Source of the DNA: Ascochyta rabiei
Taxonomy: Eukaryota > Ascomycota > Dothideomycetes > Pleosporales > Didymellaceae
NCBI RefSeq assembly: GCF_004011695.2
Contig: NC_082411.1
Span: forward strand, 1,900,908-1,964,907
Direction: 5' to 3'
Length of the DNA: 64,000 nucleotides
Part shown: piece after piece, positions 1 through 12,300 of the stretch
Layout of the letters: the number at the start of each line of letters is the position of its first letter
How positions within the stretch are numbered: position 1 is the stretch's first letter
The notes under the pieces: generated by a model
The model's input: the letters and a program-made list of their open reading frames with translations, nothing else
Told to the model about the DNA's origin: nothing
The model's database searches: none
Position numbers and translations under genes: made by a program

Positions 1-334
1 AGTATTCAAGAATGCACACGCGTTGCTCTGGTCAGTAGTACCAAGAACAGCTGCGTTAGAAATCAACGACTATTTTAAAGACTGACAGCGTACGATTGTT
101 TCAGCTTTCTAGGGGCTTAGTTCGGTTATGGACGATCCGGGGAAGGCTGACGTTATGTCCACGCGGCTGCGATTGGATCTCATAGGCTTGAAGTGGCAGC
201 ATTGTCAGCGGCCAAGACTTGGAGGATGAGCAGCTGTGCGCAGTCACTCTTTGCTCAACACTGTGTAAGCGGTGAATATGTATAGCGACAGCAGAAAATG
301 TGTGCGCCACCATAGATGACGTGAAGCTGGCTTC

Positions 335-495
335 TATAAAACAATGAGGTTGCCGCTGTCCAACATCTCCCCATCACACCGAATCACTCACCAACACACT
401 CAGTCACAGATTTCTCTTTCTTCTGTTTCTTTCCCTTAGTCTATCTTCTTTCTATCTTCTTAGAAATCAAAAACAAAACCCCAAACTCCATCAAC
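335..495 (+). promoter_or_regulatory. TATA box and CT-rich leader of the secreted-protein gene
   Basis: A TATAAAA element lies at 335-341, about 155 bp before the ATG at 496. It is followed by a strongly pyrimidine-rich stretch (about 405-460) and an A-rich run just before the start (about 465-495). TATA, then a CT-block, then an A-rich leader is a common arrangement for well-expressed ascomycete genes. Bases 1-334 hold nothing else I recognise. Confidence 0.5.
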
Positions 496-1266
496 ATGCA
501 GTACTCTACCATCTTGCTCAGCGCTCTCTTTGCCACCTCTGCTATGGCACAACCAGCTCGTCGCCAAGCTTCAGACACCTCCATCAGAGTCCAACTCTCT
601 GGACCCGGCGAGTTAGCAACTCAGACCGCTTTCGAGGAGGGCTCACGCCAAGTCAAGCGCCCTGTAGGCTCCAGCGGTCCCTATGACACTGTTGCTCTAG
701 AAGTCGGCAAAGGCGTCAAGCAGCAAGGCCTCCGCTGCCAAGTACGCGACGAACATAACAAGCCCATTGTCGTTCTGCGCGGCGCCAACCGCGACACCAC
801 CTTCGCTGACGGCGATGCTGGATCCTGGTCCTTCGAGGGCGGCGCCCAGAACGTCATCGCCATCATCTGCGACCCAGCCTTCGTGAAGGGCATAGCGCCT
901 CGCGCCAACAAGACCATTGTCAAGCAGCCCAAGATCAACGCCCGCATCTCCGGTCTCAGCGAGCTGGCACGTAACATCGCCTTCAACCAGGGTGGCCTTG
1001 TGCGCGAGGTCCAGCGCGTGGGTGGACCAGGCATCAACACTTTCGAGCTTACTCTTGACGCTGCGGTCAAGAAGCAGGATCTCAGGTGCCAGGTCCTTGA
1101 CGCTGCCGGTGCGCCAGTCACTGGCAAGCGTGGTGCTAATGTCGACATCACTTTCGCTGACGGTGGAAATGGTCCCTGGACCTTCATCAACGCGCAGGGA
1201 CAGAACATCAATGTTAACACCAGTGCTGTCATCTGCGACCCGGCTTTTGTCAAAGCCTCTGCCTAA
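496..1266 (+). CDS. Secreted protein with two tandem homologous domains, function unknown
   Basis: A single-exon gene of 256 residues. Residues 1-18 form a clear signal peptide (hydrophobic core ILLSALFATSAMA, cleavage likely after AMA), followed by a dibasic RR. The mature protein is two homologous halves of about 100 residues (roughly 30-136 and 146-254). Each half runs SGxxELA...AF...G, LRCQV, RGAN.D.TFADG..G.W.F and ICDPAFVK, and each has two cysteines, so one disulphide per domain is plausible. The stop is followed by untranslated sequence. Third positions favour C/G, unlike the degraded DNA to the right, so this is a live host gene. I do not recognise the family. A small secreted protein at the edge of a subtelomere could be an effector or a cell-wall protein, but that is inference. 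Confidence 0.85.
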   Translation: MQYSTILLSALFATSAMAQPARRQASDTSIRVQLSGPGELATQTAFEEGSRQVKRPVGSSGPYDTVALEVGKGVKQQGLRCQVRDEHNKPIVVLRGANRDTTFADGDAGSWSFEGGAQNVIAIICDPAFVKGIAPRANKTIVKQPKINARISGLSELARNIAFNQGGLVREVQRVGGPGINTFELTLDAAVKKQDLRCQVLDAAGAPVTGKRGANVDITFADGGNGPWTFINAQGQNINVNTSAVICDPAFVKASA

Positions 1267-1605
1267 GCGGTAGGTAGTTGCAGGATACCAGATAGGTTTC
1301 AAGATGGAATGTTGCATAGCGATGGATCTTTGGAGCCTTTAGACAGCGTTGTTTGTTTTTGATCTTCTTGATCAGTGTTTTGTTGCTTGGTACCTGGTCA
1401 TCTTCTAGTCTAATACTTTACTTACATATAATGGCACCACTCGTTTGCCTCAGCTCTGTACTTGGACCATCCTTTGTCGCCAGAGAGTTATGCAATTGTC
1501 TGATATGACGCTGACGCGCTCTCAGTATACTGGGTGCACATCCTGAACCTTTACGTCTGCTTCAACTAGATGGCTGTCTGCTGAACCGAAGAATATGGGT
1601 GTGAA
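1267..1605. other. Intergenic stretch with no gene seen
   Basis: 3' flank of the secreted-protein gene and upstream flank of the membrane-protein relic. I see no open frame, RNA gene or repeat here. Confidence 0.6.
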
Positions 1606-2441
1606 GTGCATGACATTACCAGGTCTAAAGATATGACCGCTTTGTGTCTCTCAACGGCGATTCTCGCTGGACCAGGCGAAATCTTCTGCCCTTCATTTAA
1701 TCCGGACATGACTGAAGAGCGTCTTGCCAATACGACCATCTCAGCGCTCTCTCTGAGGGAGATATTCGACAACGTCAACGGAACCCAATCACGCACCTTC
1801 AGCATCTACCATTCCCATAACAAACTTGTTTTCTTCCCACCCTATGGTTTGTCCCTCGCTCTCACTATCTTCCTAGCCTTGGTAAGCTTCATCGCTCTAT
1901 ACATACGGAATCGCGGTATCTCAGCAATCAATGGCAGCCTTCTCCAGCTCCTCATGACGACTATCGGCCGCACATCACTCGACGCGATGCTTGCGAAAGG
2001 CCCGGGCACCATGTGTGGATACGAAAATGCATCGGCCGAGCTTGGGAAATGAAAGTTATGTCCGACACACTGATTGATGCGGACGATACGAAGGAGTTGC
2101 TTCCGAAGCAAGGTCAAACAGGCACAAATGGCATTCAGATGACTCTGGCTTCGGGCAAGTTAGGGCCGAGGGCCAGAAAGTGGGGGTTGAGGTTGCTTCT
2201 GGTGCTCATCTGTGCGATAGTGAAGGGACAGTATCGCCAAATGCGGGTTTCGCTAGGCCTTCCAAGAAGGGTGTATTCAGCTAGTCAGAACGAAGAAATA
2301 CAGCTTAATGTAGGAGATGATGAAGAGCAGCCCATCCCTAGGCTCAACACTACAAGTTGCAACGTAGTAAGGGGCTTCCAAGTATATTTCGGATACAGCC
2401 ATATGCCCAACGACAGATCTACCCAAGTTCAGGACGCTTAG
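1606..2441 (+). pseudogene. Frameshifted C-terminal relic of a fungal membrane protein
   Basis: Two overlapping open frames (1606-2052 and 2013-2441) look like one gene split by a one-base frameshift near 2,030-2,050. The first frame carries an N-glycosylation-type stretch (NTTISALSLREIF, NGTQSRTF) and a transmembrane helix (YGLSLALTIFLALVSFIALYI). It then reads NGSLLQLLMTTIGRTSLDAM, the layout seen at the C-terminus of large, poorly characterised ascomycete multi-pass membrane proteins. In that family the tail continues ELxxMKVxFGxL. Here that motif appears in the other frame as AWEMKVMSDTLID, which supports a frameshift. The N-terminal bulk of the family is missing upstream. The family assignment is from memory. 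Confidence 0.5.
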
Positions 2442-3031
2442 TGTTACAACAAGGAAACATGCTCGATGTGCCTGCAATAACTAGCAGCTATCTGAGTCAA
2501 TCGGTATTCTACAAATGCGCTAATTAAATGGGTTGCTGACTATTTGTACACGTGCTTTCTAACAAAAACCGGGGCTGTGTCTGGAGTAGAGATGTAAGTG
2601 AGGTGGTTTTCCTCTGCGGGCGCGCGAGGGCGGAACTTTGGGACGCTCCGTCACGCTACCGGTAGTCGCCATCGTACAACCTTAGCAATTTTCGGAGCGT
2701 TCTGCCTACCGAGACTGTGCATTGTCGGCTTTCCTTCTTGAAAACTAGCGCCGTACAAGCTCAAACGCCAAGGAAATGACACGCAGATTAAATAAGAATC
2801 TATCTGATCTTGCGCCAAATAGGCCTAGGTTGGTATGAGATATGGTGCAACACCACATACTAGCTCCTTCGTACCTATGGGGCTACCTGTGGAGTTTGTG
2901 CTTGTCTGGTGACGTCAATGAGTCTAGCAGTTTTGTCGGATATATAACAACGGTGACCATAAATGGGGAGCGCCGCCAACATATCCCATTTAAAGCGCAC
3001 AGTCTGATCAACGAAATCAACTTAAAAAATC
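2442..3031. promoter_or_regulatory. Intergenic region upstream of the monooxygenase
   Basis: About 590 bp without a gene. A TATATAA element occurs near 2,940, roughly 90 bp before the monooxygenase ATG, and is the best candidate core promoter. Nothing else recognised. Confidence 0.35.
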
Positions 3032-4504
3032 ATGCCACTGAAAGTTATTGTCGTCGGTGCAGGTCTTGGAGGGCTGGCGACTGCCATTGCACTCACCAGA
3101 GCTGGACATGATGTCGATGTAAGCCATGATTTCGTCCCAGCCTTCTCTGCGCCCGGAATCTGACGTGGCAGCAGGTCTTCGAAAAGTCATCTTTTCACAA
3201 TGAAGTTGGTGCAGCCATCCACCTTGCTCCGAACGCGACAAGAGTCCTGAAAAGTTGGGATTGCGATCTGGAGTCAATGGACCCCAGTCCATGCAATCAT
3301 ATTAGCCTTTGGAAGGCTAGCGGAGAATTCGTTACAGTAGCGGCAGTGACGAAGGATCTCCAGGCGAAGCTAGACATCAAAGACGAGTGGTTGCTCGTGC
3401 ATCGCGTTGATCTGCACAACAAACTACGGGAACTAGCGGAAAAGGGGTTTGAGGCTAGGAAGCCAAGGCTTCATTTGTCTTGTGGTGTGAGTAGTGTGGT
3501 GAGTATCCTCTGTCACAATAGCCACTGTTGACTTGGCTGAATTGTAGACTAGGACGTGCAATCTGGCAAGGTAAAGCTGTATGATGGCAGGGAATTCCAA
3601 GCTGATCTAATTATAGGTGCAGATGGCGTACATGTAAGTCCGATTTGTCAATGCAGTCGGCCACACTGCCTCTAACACATCCGCAACAGTCTAAGACCGT
3701 GCGAGAAGTACAACCTGAGTCCCAAAAGAGAGTCAGCACTGGACAAAATTGTTTCCGCTTTCTTGTCCCTACAGAAAAGGCCATGCGCAACCCGTTGACT
3801 AAGAGTCTCATTGATCGGGTTGGCTTGGAATCACTTAATACTTTCGCTACAGAAGATTGTCGGATCATCTTGTACCCTTGCCGGTCTGGAAAACTCCTCA
3901 ATCTTGCAGCGATATATCGTGGAGGAGATGAAGAAGTCGAAGAATCTTCCTGGCTAAATTCTGGTAGTAAGAGCAACCTTTTGGAAGTGGTCAAGGGCTT
4001 CAGCCCTGAGCTGCAAGAGCTATGTAACTTGGCCGAAGATGTAAAGCTATGGAGCCTCGCATCTAGGGATCCTCCGACTGTTTTTCATCGAGGTAGGCTT
4101 GGTCTGATTGGCGATGCGGCGCACCCTACGCTTCCCCGTAAGTAATCTCCGTGAGCTCGCAGCTGCAATAGAGCCCATACGCTGACTCCTGTTTGACAGA
4201 CCAGGGACAAGGAGGTGCTCAAGCTTTTGAGGATGCGGCGGCGCTTGGAGCGCTGTTCACAGCAGACACAAAACCTGAACAGATCGAAGAGAAGCTGCGT
4301 CTCTACAATGAGATCCGCTACAAGCAGTCTGTCACTATCCTGTTTATGTCTAGAGTGGCCGACGGTGAGCGTAAACTGGTCATGGACGAGTTGCACCGAT
4401 TCGTTCCCGATGCAGAATTGCCTGAAAACATGTGGCTTTTCGCCTGGAACTCATACCCTGCACGGGCAGCGGAAAAGGCATTATCGCTCGTGGAAGCCCA
4501 TTAA
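3032..4504 (+). CDS. FAD-dependent aromatic-ring monooxygenase (salicylate hydroxylase type)
   Basis: Five exons give an intact 414-residue protein: 3032-3118, 3175-3498, 3553-3633, 3690-4137 and 4200-4504. All four introns (54-62 nt) start GTAAG or GTGAG and end AG. Class A flavoprotein hydroxylase signatures appear in order. The dinucleotide-binding site VVGAGLGGLATAIAL is at residues 7-21. GADGVH at 159-164 is the DG motif, split from the following SK by intron 3. GDAAHPTLPHQGQGG starts at residue 305 and contacts FAD; intron 4 falls inside its His codon. The second acceptor must be CTAG at 3552, because the nearer TTGTAG at 3547 would put the next exon out of frame. Such enzymes use NAD(P)H and O2 to hydroxylate aromatic acids; the substrate cannot be told from sequence. 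Confidence 0.9.
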
Positions 4505-7500
4505 GGCGGTAAAGTAGATCATGAATCCAAGGAAGTTTTCGACAGTTTAGTCTTCGCTCGAAGCGGCTCTACATGCAAGGTGAGACTGTGGGTAGTCCAG
4601 TGCGCACGGTCACTCCTAAGACTAATCAATCGCCGAACAAAGACTCGTTTTGTGTAGAATAAGGCACCGGCAATGTTTTGTTACTTTTGTAAACTGTGCA
4701 AATTTTCGCTTACAGATACCATGCTTGGTGCGGTGACAGTATCATCGAGCACGACTGTCGTTCCGTTAACAGGCCGTAGTCGTTCTCAAACTTTGTAGTC
4801 AGCTCGAAGGCCCGAGTGTCCGAACTTCCGAACTTTCGAAGGTGGAGTGAGTAATCGAACAAATCCGGCTGCACAACGAGGCGCGATTGCTCATTTCGAG
4901 CACTTGACGCTCATCATGAATTGAATAAAACTTCGAGGCTGTTGCCAAAATTCCAGACCAAGATATATTTTAGCAAATGCTTCACGTTATCGAGATTGAC
5001 ATGGAGATTGCGATGGCTAAGCGAGTCTTGGGAAAGCAGTAAGTCTTCAAGATCCCGCTCAGTTAATCGCTGACCCCTAGTACCTGCAATGCTCTTGTGC
5101 ATAACCACATGGGAAGCAATGTCCTTATGCGTTCTGAGTGCTGAAATGTCAACTGTGATATGATGTATAGAGACTCTTGCTCATAGATTCAGTGCAAAAT
5201 AACGGTGCAGAGCAGATTAACTGAGATAGCAACTGAGGGGTTTGTTAGCTCGGCGTTTGTCTGGATCCAGTACAGGAGAAAAAGTGGAATAAATTCGTGA
5301 TATAAAAAGGCTGCTAGTCATGGATTTTCTATCCAATTTTCTATCTCTTTCCCTTCATTTCTCACTCCTATATTCCATATCACTGCTTCCGATGTGAGTT
5401 GAGTACCACATGTCCATCGTCGATGTTCGAAAAAGCTGTGCTTTCCATCTTTTCAATTTGCCTGAACAATGTACCAGGATGCACCACAGCAAAGTTAACA
5501 GCACTTGCAAGAAGAAGCGATGACGGAAGGCGTACATCAGCCACTCTGTATGCCAAATAAACCCTTCAGAACCCTGGGCAAACTCAACAAGCCAAAATAT
5601 GCTTCAAGCGATTACTAAAACGCTGACCGCACACAGTGCCCACAGGTACTTTCTCCAATGCACCTATGACCTCTCAGATACCCCTGTGGACACATGATTG
5701 AGCCGTACGTGTTATACAGCAGCCATGAAAAGGAACAGATCAAAAGCGGCAAGTTGAACACCAATTTTATTTCGATAATTAGAATTCCCGATCTTGCCTC
5801 TTCTTCGCCGCTTGTCTGGGCTGCAGAACTAGCCATCTGGCATCTAAAAATTGCAAAGTCGAGAAGGATGTATTCCTTGGAAACTTACGTAGACTTCGTC
5901 AGACAATGGTTTGTAGCATTAAAAGAACGAGTTAGACGTCCAAGTGCCATGTATACTGTTGCAGCAAGGAAAGGTACTAATCTAAGGATCAGCATTAATT
6001 GGATGAGGTATGAAGTTCCATCGCGGAAAATGTCTTGAGCTTAGGCACGTCTGTAGTAGCCAGCGGTTCGCCTAGGAACGCGTTAGTGCCTGATTAGAGT
6101 GGTACGGAGTGATTTGAGCTATTCTACTTATGCATCCGAGAACAAAATGAACAAAATACTGATCAAGTGCAAGCGTGCTTCCCGTTGGTGGGAAAGAAGA
6201 GGGGTGGTAGAACACCGTCAACAGATAGACTTAAGGAGTAGAGAGGTTTCAAAACATAGTTGCAATAGATCTGTTGTACTTGGTGTATGATAGTCCTGGT
6301 GTTGGTGTTGTTGACTCCTATCCTCCCTTCTTATACTAGCACTGCCGGATACTCGGGCATCCCGAGTGACCGCCTTGGCAGTCACTCTGTGCACCGGCAT
6401 AATACCAGCTACAGTACTTTAAAATAGACCAAAGTTAGCCTCTCCGCGAAGAATCAACAATAAGGAGGACATCACGTTGTGCGCAAGAACTTGATAAAGC
6501 CGTCAATGAGTACTCACAGTTCTTTAACGAACAGTAGAGGAAAAAATAAACCTTTTTTTGGTGGATGCAAGCTGTACTTATAGCCGTGGCAATGCTGTAT
6601 CTACTTTCGCAGACTAGCGTTTTCGATCATCACGAAGCTCCTGACTAGTCAATCCATAATCATTCTTTGACTTGCCTAGCTCTGTAATAGAGTTTGTGGC
6701 GCAATAATCTATCTTATGTTCAAAATTGCTACCCCAATCATATAAGCTACCTTGGTGCTTAACAGATAGACTACTAGAACTAAGAGACATATGTCAACTT
6801 TTACAGTAGGGAAGAGAGAACTCAGAAGAAATCATGTCTTGATTTCGAGGGCAAGGGAAGTTTTCACAAGCGAAAAACATTTTGGAAGCGAAGTGCGTAT
6901 CCTGAAAGTGGAGCGCATTATAAGAAAGATGTGTATCAAACACAAATTGTGCAACGAAGGTAAAACTGCTAGACTTGGTTGTTTTCTAATGATAGAGTAC
7001 AATCATGTCGTTAGGTCTAGCATTACTCCAAGCATCCTCGGTGTACGAGCATAGAATTAGGTCAGCAACTCTGCGCCCTCTACTGAATACTGACCTCGCC
7101 GGTGAAGGCATAATTGCAATGCGGTGTATTTAGCTCAACCACTAGAAAATATGCTGAGTAGATGGGCTGTAAACACATATAGAAGCGCTTACAGTGTATA
7201 GTACTATAAGGCAGACTTCACAAGCATAAAAGTAGCGATCTGGTGGACTAGTAGATTTGAAAGAAGAGTAAACAAAATAGCAGACAGCAAGCTACAAGAG
7301 GGCAGAGAGAGAGGCCTACTTATAGTAGTAGAGCCTATACTCTCTGTAAGTGAAAGTAAAGGCAAGTAAAGGAAGGTTTTACTAAGGTTGATAGAACCTG
7401 CTAGTAGGTTGTGACACATACTAGTAGGTTACCATCTTACCTTAGTAGAAGTCCTAACAAGTACAAATGGAAATGAACATCCAGGGCTTTAGTCTGTTCT

Positions 7501-7849
7501 CAGGAGGGGTAAAATTTGGGGCAATCAGTAAGCTCGCCATGCTTGACAATCGCAAGCCGCTCCCTAGCTAACAACGTCTGTTATCTCGTGGGGGTTGGAC
7601 AGTGCGCCATTGTTACCAACTACCTTAACGAAAAAGTATCGCCAAAAAGATCATTATCAACTTGATCTTCTCGCAGAGTGCAGCATTTTACTGCTCTAAG
7701 CTGTCTATTGTGCGTTGTATTGGAAGGTGGTTTCCAGAGGTGCCTTTTACTAGATAAGGCTAGCTTGTTTACCAAGTCTGTACGCGTAATGCACCGATTT
7801 GCGTGTCGCACACCAACACCAAAACGAGTTAAAACTAAGTAAGGTTAAA
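4505..7849. other. Gene-poor 3.3-kb transition zone before the RIP-damaged DNA
   Basis: Base composition is moderate and not RIP-like. A TATAAAAAGG box at about 5,301 is followed by a CT-rich stretch, like a promoter, and then by a 37-codon open frame at 5411-5524 (MSIVDVRKSC...). Another open frame of 114 codons lies at 5694-6038. Neither resembles anything I know. No tRNA or transposon end was found. Near 7,850 the composition changes abruptly to AT/TAG-rich. Confidence 0.5.
5694..6038 (+). CDS. Possible hypothetical protein, 114 codons
   Basis: The longest open frame in the transition zone. It has no signal peptide, transmembrane helix or motif I recognise; the middle (WAAELAIWHLKIAKSRRMYSLETYVDFVRQWF) could be helical. 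No obvious promoter or intron supports it. It may be a chance frame or an exon of a decayed gene. Confidence 0.2.
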   Translation: MIEPYVLYSSHEKEQIKSGKLNTNFISIIRIPDLASSSPLVWAAELAIWHLKIAKSRRMYSLETYVDFVRQWFVALKERVRRPSAMYTVAARKGTNLRISINWMRYEVPSRKMS

Positions 7850-9300
7850 AAGCCACCTTCTACAGCTTACATCATTACATTTTCTAATGTAATATAAGTT
7901 AATTGCTTATTAAAAAGATATACTACCATGTCTGTATACGCAATAACTAGATTTACACAACAACTAAAAACTACCTTAACGCTTTTAAATAGATAAGTGT
8001 AAAGCACTGGTCTTATAGAGAGGTTATACTCTAACTTACACCTAACTTCTTAAAGGTATAAAGGCATATAAAGAATTAGTCTTAGTGTTAGATAATATAC
8101 TTAATATGCAAAGATAATAATAAAGGTAGTTAATTAATAATTATCTGTTTAGATGGCTAATTTTATATGTGTGTGCCGCTAGCCCCTAATTTAGCCAAGG
8201 TTAACCCCAGCTTAGTTCAGTAAGGTTGGTTATCTGACACACCCCCTTAGCTTTAAGGCTCTATTAAAGCTGGACACATTTGGCTCTTATTGTACCTCTA
8301 GGTTAGTTAGCTTTTAGTTAAGTAATTCTATCTAGATGTTAGCTGGCTTTCTTTGTTTAGTATGTTTCTCTAGTCCTAGCTGCCTTAGAAAGGTTAACTA
8401 CTTGCTTATAGTTAGAGCCTTTGTAAGTCTGTAAGCTAATATCTTAGTAGATAGGACATAGGTCACTGTTATAGTGCCTTTATTTGCCTTTTATTATAGC
8501 TAGTAGTTATAAATGTCTATATATTGTAGTTTAGTTTATAGTTTAGAGACTTCCTTATTAATTAATTAGATAGTGCAGGTATTATTATATTAAATAGTAA
8601 TTGTTAATTATAAGAGGTTTCTGCTAAGTTCTAATAATAGTTGTAAGATAAAGATAGCTTCCTTAGCTACCTATGCTAGGGTAGGTAGCTCTGCTTTAGT
8701 TATTAATGTAGTAACTATGTCTTGTTTATTAGCTCTCTAGGTAATAAGTCCTCTGTATAGTTTAATAGTATATCCTTAGAAGCTCTTCCTGTTAAGAGTA
8801 TTATTAGCAAATAATGTATTACTAGCGACTACTAGGTGCTTACCGCCTCTAAAGGTAAGAGATAGGTCTTGTGTTCCTTATAGGTATAATAGTACTTAAT
8901 CTGCTACGTTATAGTGCTGCTGTCTAGGGTTAGTTAGAAACTATGCTAGCCTAGATGTAGCAAAGGCAATGTTAGGCCTAGTAGTAACCGCAGTAAAGAG
9001 AAGAGATCTAATCTTTCTCTAGTATTTGTTAATTTCTAATACTGCAGCTTCCCCTTTATTTAGTAGAAGCTTTATACTTAATATTAGTATGTTATATTAT
9101 ATATCTGTTTTATCTACTAGAGAGCTAATTTTGTTGATATATAACGCCTGTAAGAGGAGGATCCTTAGGTTGTCTTAATCTTAGGTTATCTCTACTCCTA
9201 GGAACTGTTGCAGATTGTTTCCTCCTGTAACAGAGTATTTGTTAGTAATATAGCTAAGAGTGTTATAGGCTTAGACCTTGTCTAAGCCTTAAGCAAGACA
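7850..9300 (-). mobile_element. RIP-degraded Copia (Ty1) retrotransposon tail, truncated
   Basis: Read on the minus strand, with the many TAG/TAA codons taken as former Gln/Trp, about 9,080 down to 8,290 gives the end of a Copia polyprotein. It includes the reverse transcriptase tail (SLLFTAVTTRPNIAFATSRL), LLYLQGT.DLSLTF and the RNase H block (ANKQDIVTTLITKAELPTLA, then LRQLGL). A minus-strand purine tract (AAGCTAAGGGGG) at about 8,242-8,253 abuts TGTGTCAGATAACC, a typical polypurine tract followed by LTR start. The 3' LTR therefore probably runs leftwards from about 8,240. Upstream parts (integrase, gag) are missing: the element ends where the Gypsy element begins, near 9,300. The LTR's outer end is not defined. 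Confidence 0.6.
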
Positions 9301-9309
9301 GGATAGTCA

Positions 9310-12300
9310 CGTGCCCTACAGACATATTAGAAAGACACGCAACGTGTTACCTCCTTAAGAGATATAATACAATATTAACCCTTATTACATCCTACCCTAA
9401 GGCTAGTCTATAACATTTATATCTCTTCTTCTAGGAGAACAGCTAGCACTTATACTATGTTAGCCAGCTCCTAGAATAACCCTTTAGATAAATCTGTCCC
9501 CTTAACCCTTTAGGAATTTATAGCTTAGATATTATAGTTTATAACAAACTTATAGTAAGCCTTATCTACTACTAATAAGCGTATAGTATTGCTTAAACGC
9601 AATAACTCTAATATATGCGTTTTTATAGAGTCTCTAGTATAAACAGCTAACGCCTATACTAGACCTACGTCTACAGTCCTATTATCCTCCTTAGGAGCAA
9701 CACTATACCTATTAACGTCTACCCTAGCCCCTAACCTACCTTATAAAGCGCTGTATTTAGCGTCTACTCTAGGCCTATATACCTCTATACAGACGTCTAT
9801 AGCCTATAGGAAACTTCTTCCTATAGGCAAGGCCTTTACTAGAGATAAATTCTTATTTAAGGTATAGTAGGTTATAATAGAACATAAGCTACAGGTAGAC
9901 ATATTCTTTATTAGTAGGCTATAGGACATGTTTACCTTTATATAGTTCTAGCTTAGTACGTCTGTATAATAAGATATAGCTCTGTTCTATAAGATTAGGG
10001 GTACCTAGAGTGTGTAGAGCCTAGAGGACTTCCTAGTATACCTGGAATTCTGCTATAGCAATAACTACAGCTAGGAACAGGCCTAGGCAAAGCTAGAAAG
10101 CGTCTATTAAGGTCCTAACAAGTTGTTCTTAGACTTTTTTATCTAGTTTAAGCAGCTACTAGTGCAAAGTGGCAGCCTCTACTAGAACAGAGAACAGTGC
10201 TTATTAAAGCTCTGCTAGGCCCTAAACGCAAATATCTGCAATATAGTAATAAACTAAGGAGTAACTTATATAGATTATAATATAGCTGTTATAGAGTATA
10301 AGTCTATTACTGTAGACGTTAAGACTATAGCTATAGAAGACTAGCTGCGCTATATCTCTACCTAGGCGCTGCCTAAGCGTAATAAGGATAGTAATATTAA
10401 GATAACAGTTATGTCTATAGTTTGCACTAGCAGCAGTGCTAAGTGTAGGGGTTAGAAGCAGTCTGCTCCTAACTAGGCTACGTAGGTTCCTAATAAGGTA
10501 TTTTAGTAATACTAGGAGGCTAACCTATATACCTGTTATAGTAAAGAAGGACATATTTACTAGGATTACGCTAACGCAGTAGTAACTACAGTATAAGCAG
10601 TAATAATCTTAGGTAAGGAAGAGGCTAGTTTATATAGGGGAAACTAGCTGCTTCTAATATAAGTCTAAGTTAGGAGCGCTATAGAAGTATATTAGTAGAG
10701 GAGACTACTAGTACAGGGGCATTATAGGCTACTAGAGAAGCTATTACAGACTCTATAGACAAGCCCCTATTCTATATTCTGTTATTTATTAATAGGGTAA
10801 TTTAGGCTAATATGCTAGTAGACTTAGGGTATAAATAATTTAGTGTAGTAAGCAATAACTTTACTGCACACTTAGGAAGAGACTTTATTAAGGTGCTGCT
10901 ATAACGCTTAGCATAAGTAGTAGGCACTAGTAGGAAGTCTGTAATTTCCTATTTAGTCCTATTTAGGTATAACTTAGACAGGTAGCGCTTATAGGCTGTA
11001 GCCTATATAGTGCTAGGTCTAAGCTAGGATGTTATTTTAGGGAAGCCCTAGCTCTAACAAGAGGGTGTGGTGTTAGATGTAGAAAAGGGCACACTAAGGA
11101 TATAATAGGCAGGAAACCTTATAGTCTATAAGTTCTTATAGTATACAGTAAACATTTACATAGCTCTCCTATTAGTAACTAAGTTTAATAAGACTCTAGC
11201 TAATAGGCTCTAGAAGCGCCTGCCTAGGGACTAGATTGTTTCTACAAGCCTCTACAACATTACTAAAATCCTCTTAGTTTAATCCCTAGGAGCGCAAGGG
11301 ACGTCAGAGGAGGTAGACCCTCTTCCCCCTAAGTTAGTCTAGTTTTAGGACCTATTTAATAAGAGCAAGGCCTCTAGCCTTCCTCTATATAGGGGCTGGA
11401 TAGATTACTATATAAGGTTGCAACGCAACTAGTCTAGAAAGGAGAAGCCTCTACCCTAGGGCCCTCTGTACAACATGCTAAGGGACTAGCTACTTAAGCT
11501 ACAGAAACAGGTGTTAGCACTAATAGACAAGGAGTAGATCTACGCCTCCTCTTCCCTAGCAGAGGCCCTAGTCCTGCTAGTTAAAAAGTCCTTTAGTAGG
11601 TAGCGTATATGCGTAGACTATTACGCACTTAATAGTATTAAAATTACTAACTAGTACCTACTTCCTTTTATTAAGGAGACGTTATATACACTAGGGGGTG
11701 CCTGCTAGTTCTTTAAGGTTAATGTTTATTTAGCATTTTACTAGATTTGTATTACAGAAGGAGACAAGCACCTTACTGCATTCTGTACCTGTTTTAGGCT
11801 CTTTAAGTAGCTAGTCTGCCTATTTAGCCTGGCTAGAGCACTAGCGTCCTTTTAGCGTTACATTAACAGCGTGCTTTAGGAGACATTAGGCAACTATGCT
11901 ACTGTGTACCTAGATAATGTCCTTGTCTACAGTAGCAGGTCTAGGACAGACCACTTAAGGAAGGTTAGCAGAGTCCTTACGCTCCTACGCGATGCAGGGC
12001 TGCATCTAGATCCTAAGAAGTGTGTATTTGCAATAAAGGAAGTACACTACCTAGAATATATTATAGAAGCTAGAAAGAACATTTGTCTTAATCTTAAGAA
12101 GGTTAAGGCTATCTGTAATTAGGAAGCCCTACAGTCTTTACGCAGGGTCTGCAGTTTTCTAGGGTTTACTAACTTCTACTAGGACTTTATCCCAGCCTTC
12201 TCTAATATTGCTACCCTACTTAATTAACTTACAGGGAAGGATATCCTATTTAGGTAGGGGCAGGAGGATGACGCGGCGTTCTACTAGCTAAAGAACGCAT

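Noticed and set aside
681..1317. Long minus-strand frames opposite the secreted-protein gene
   Set aside because: Shadows caused by its GC-biased third positions; no start context or domain.
4505..7849. tRNA or other RNA genes in the transition zone
   Set aside because: No cloverleaf with a TTC-A-type T-arm and matching acceptor stem could be found by eye.
11904..12122. Stand-alone 72-codon gene
   Set aside because: A stop-free piece of the Gypsy reverse transcriptase (YLDNVLVYS) inside the dead pol frame.
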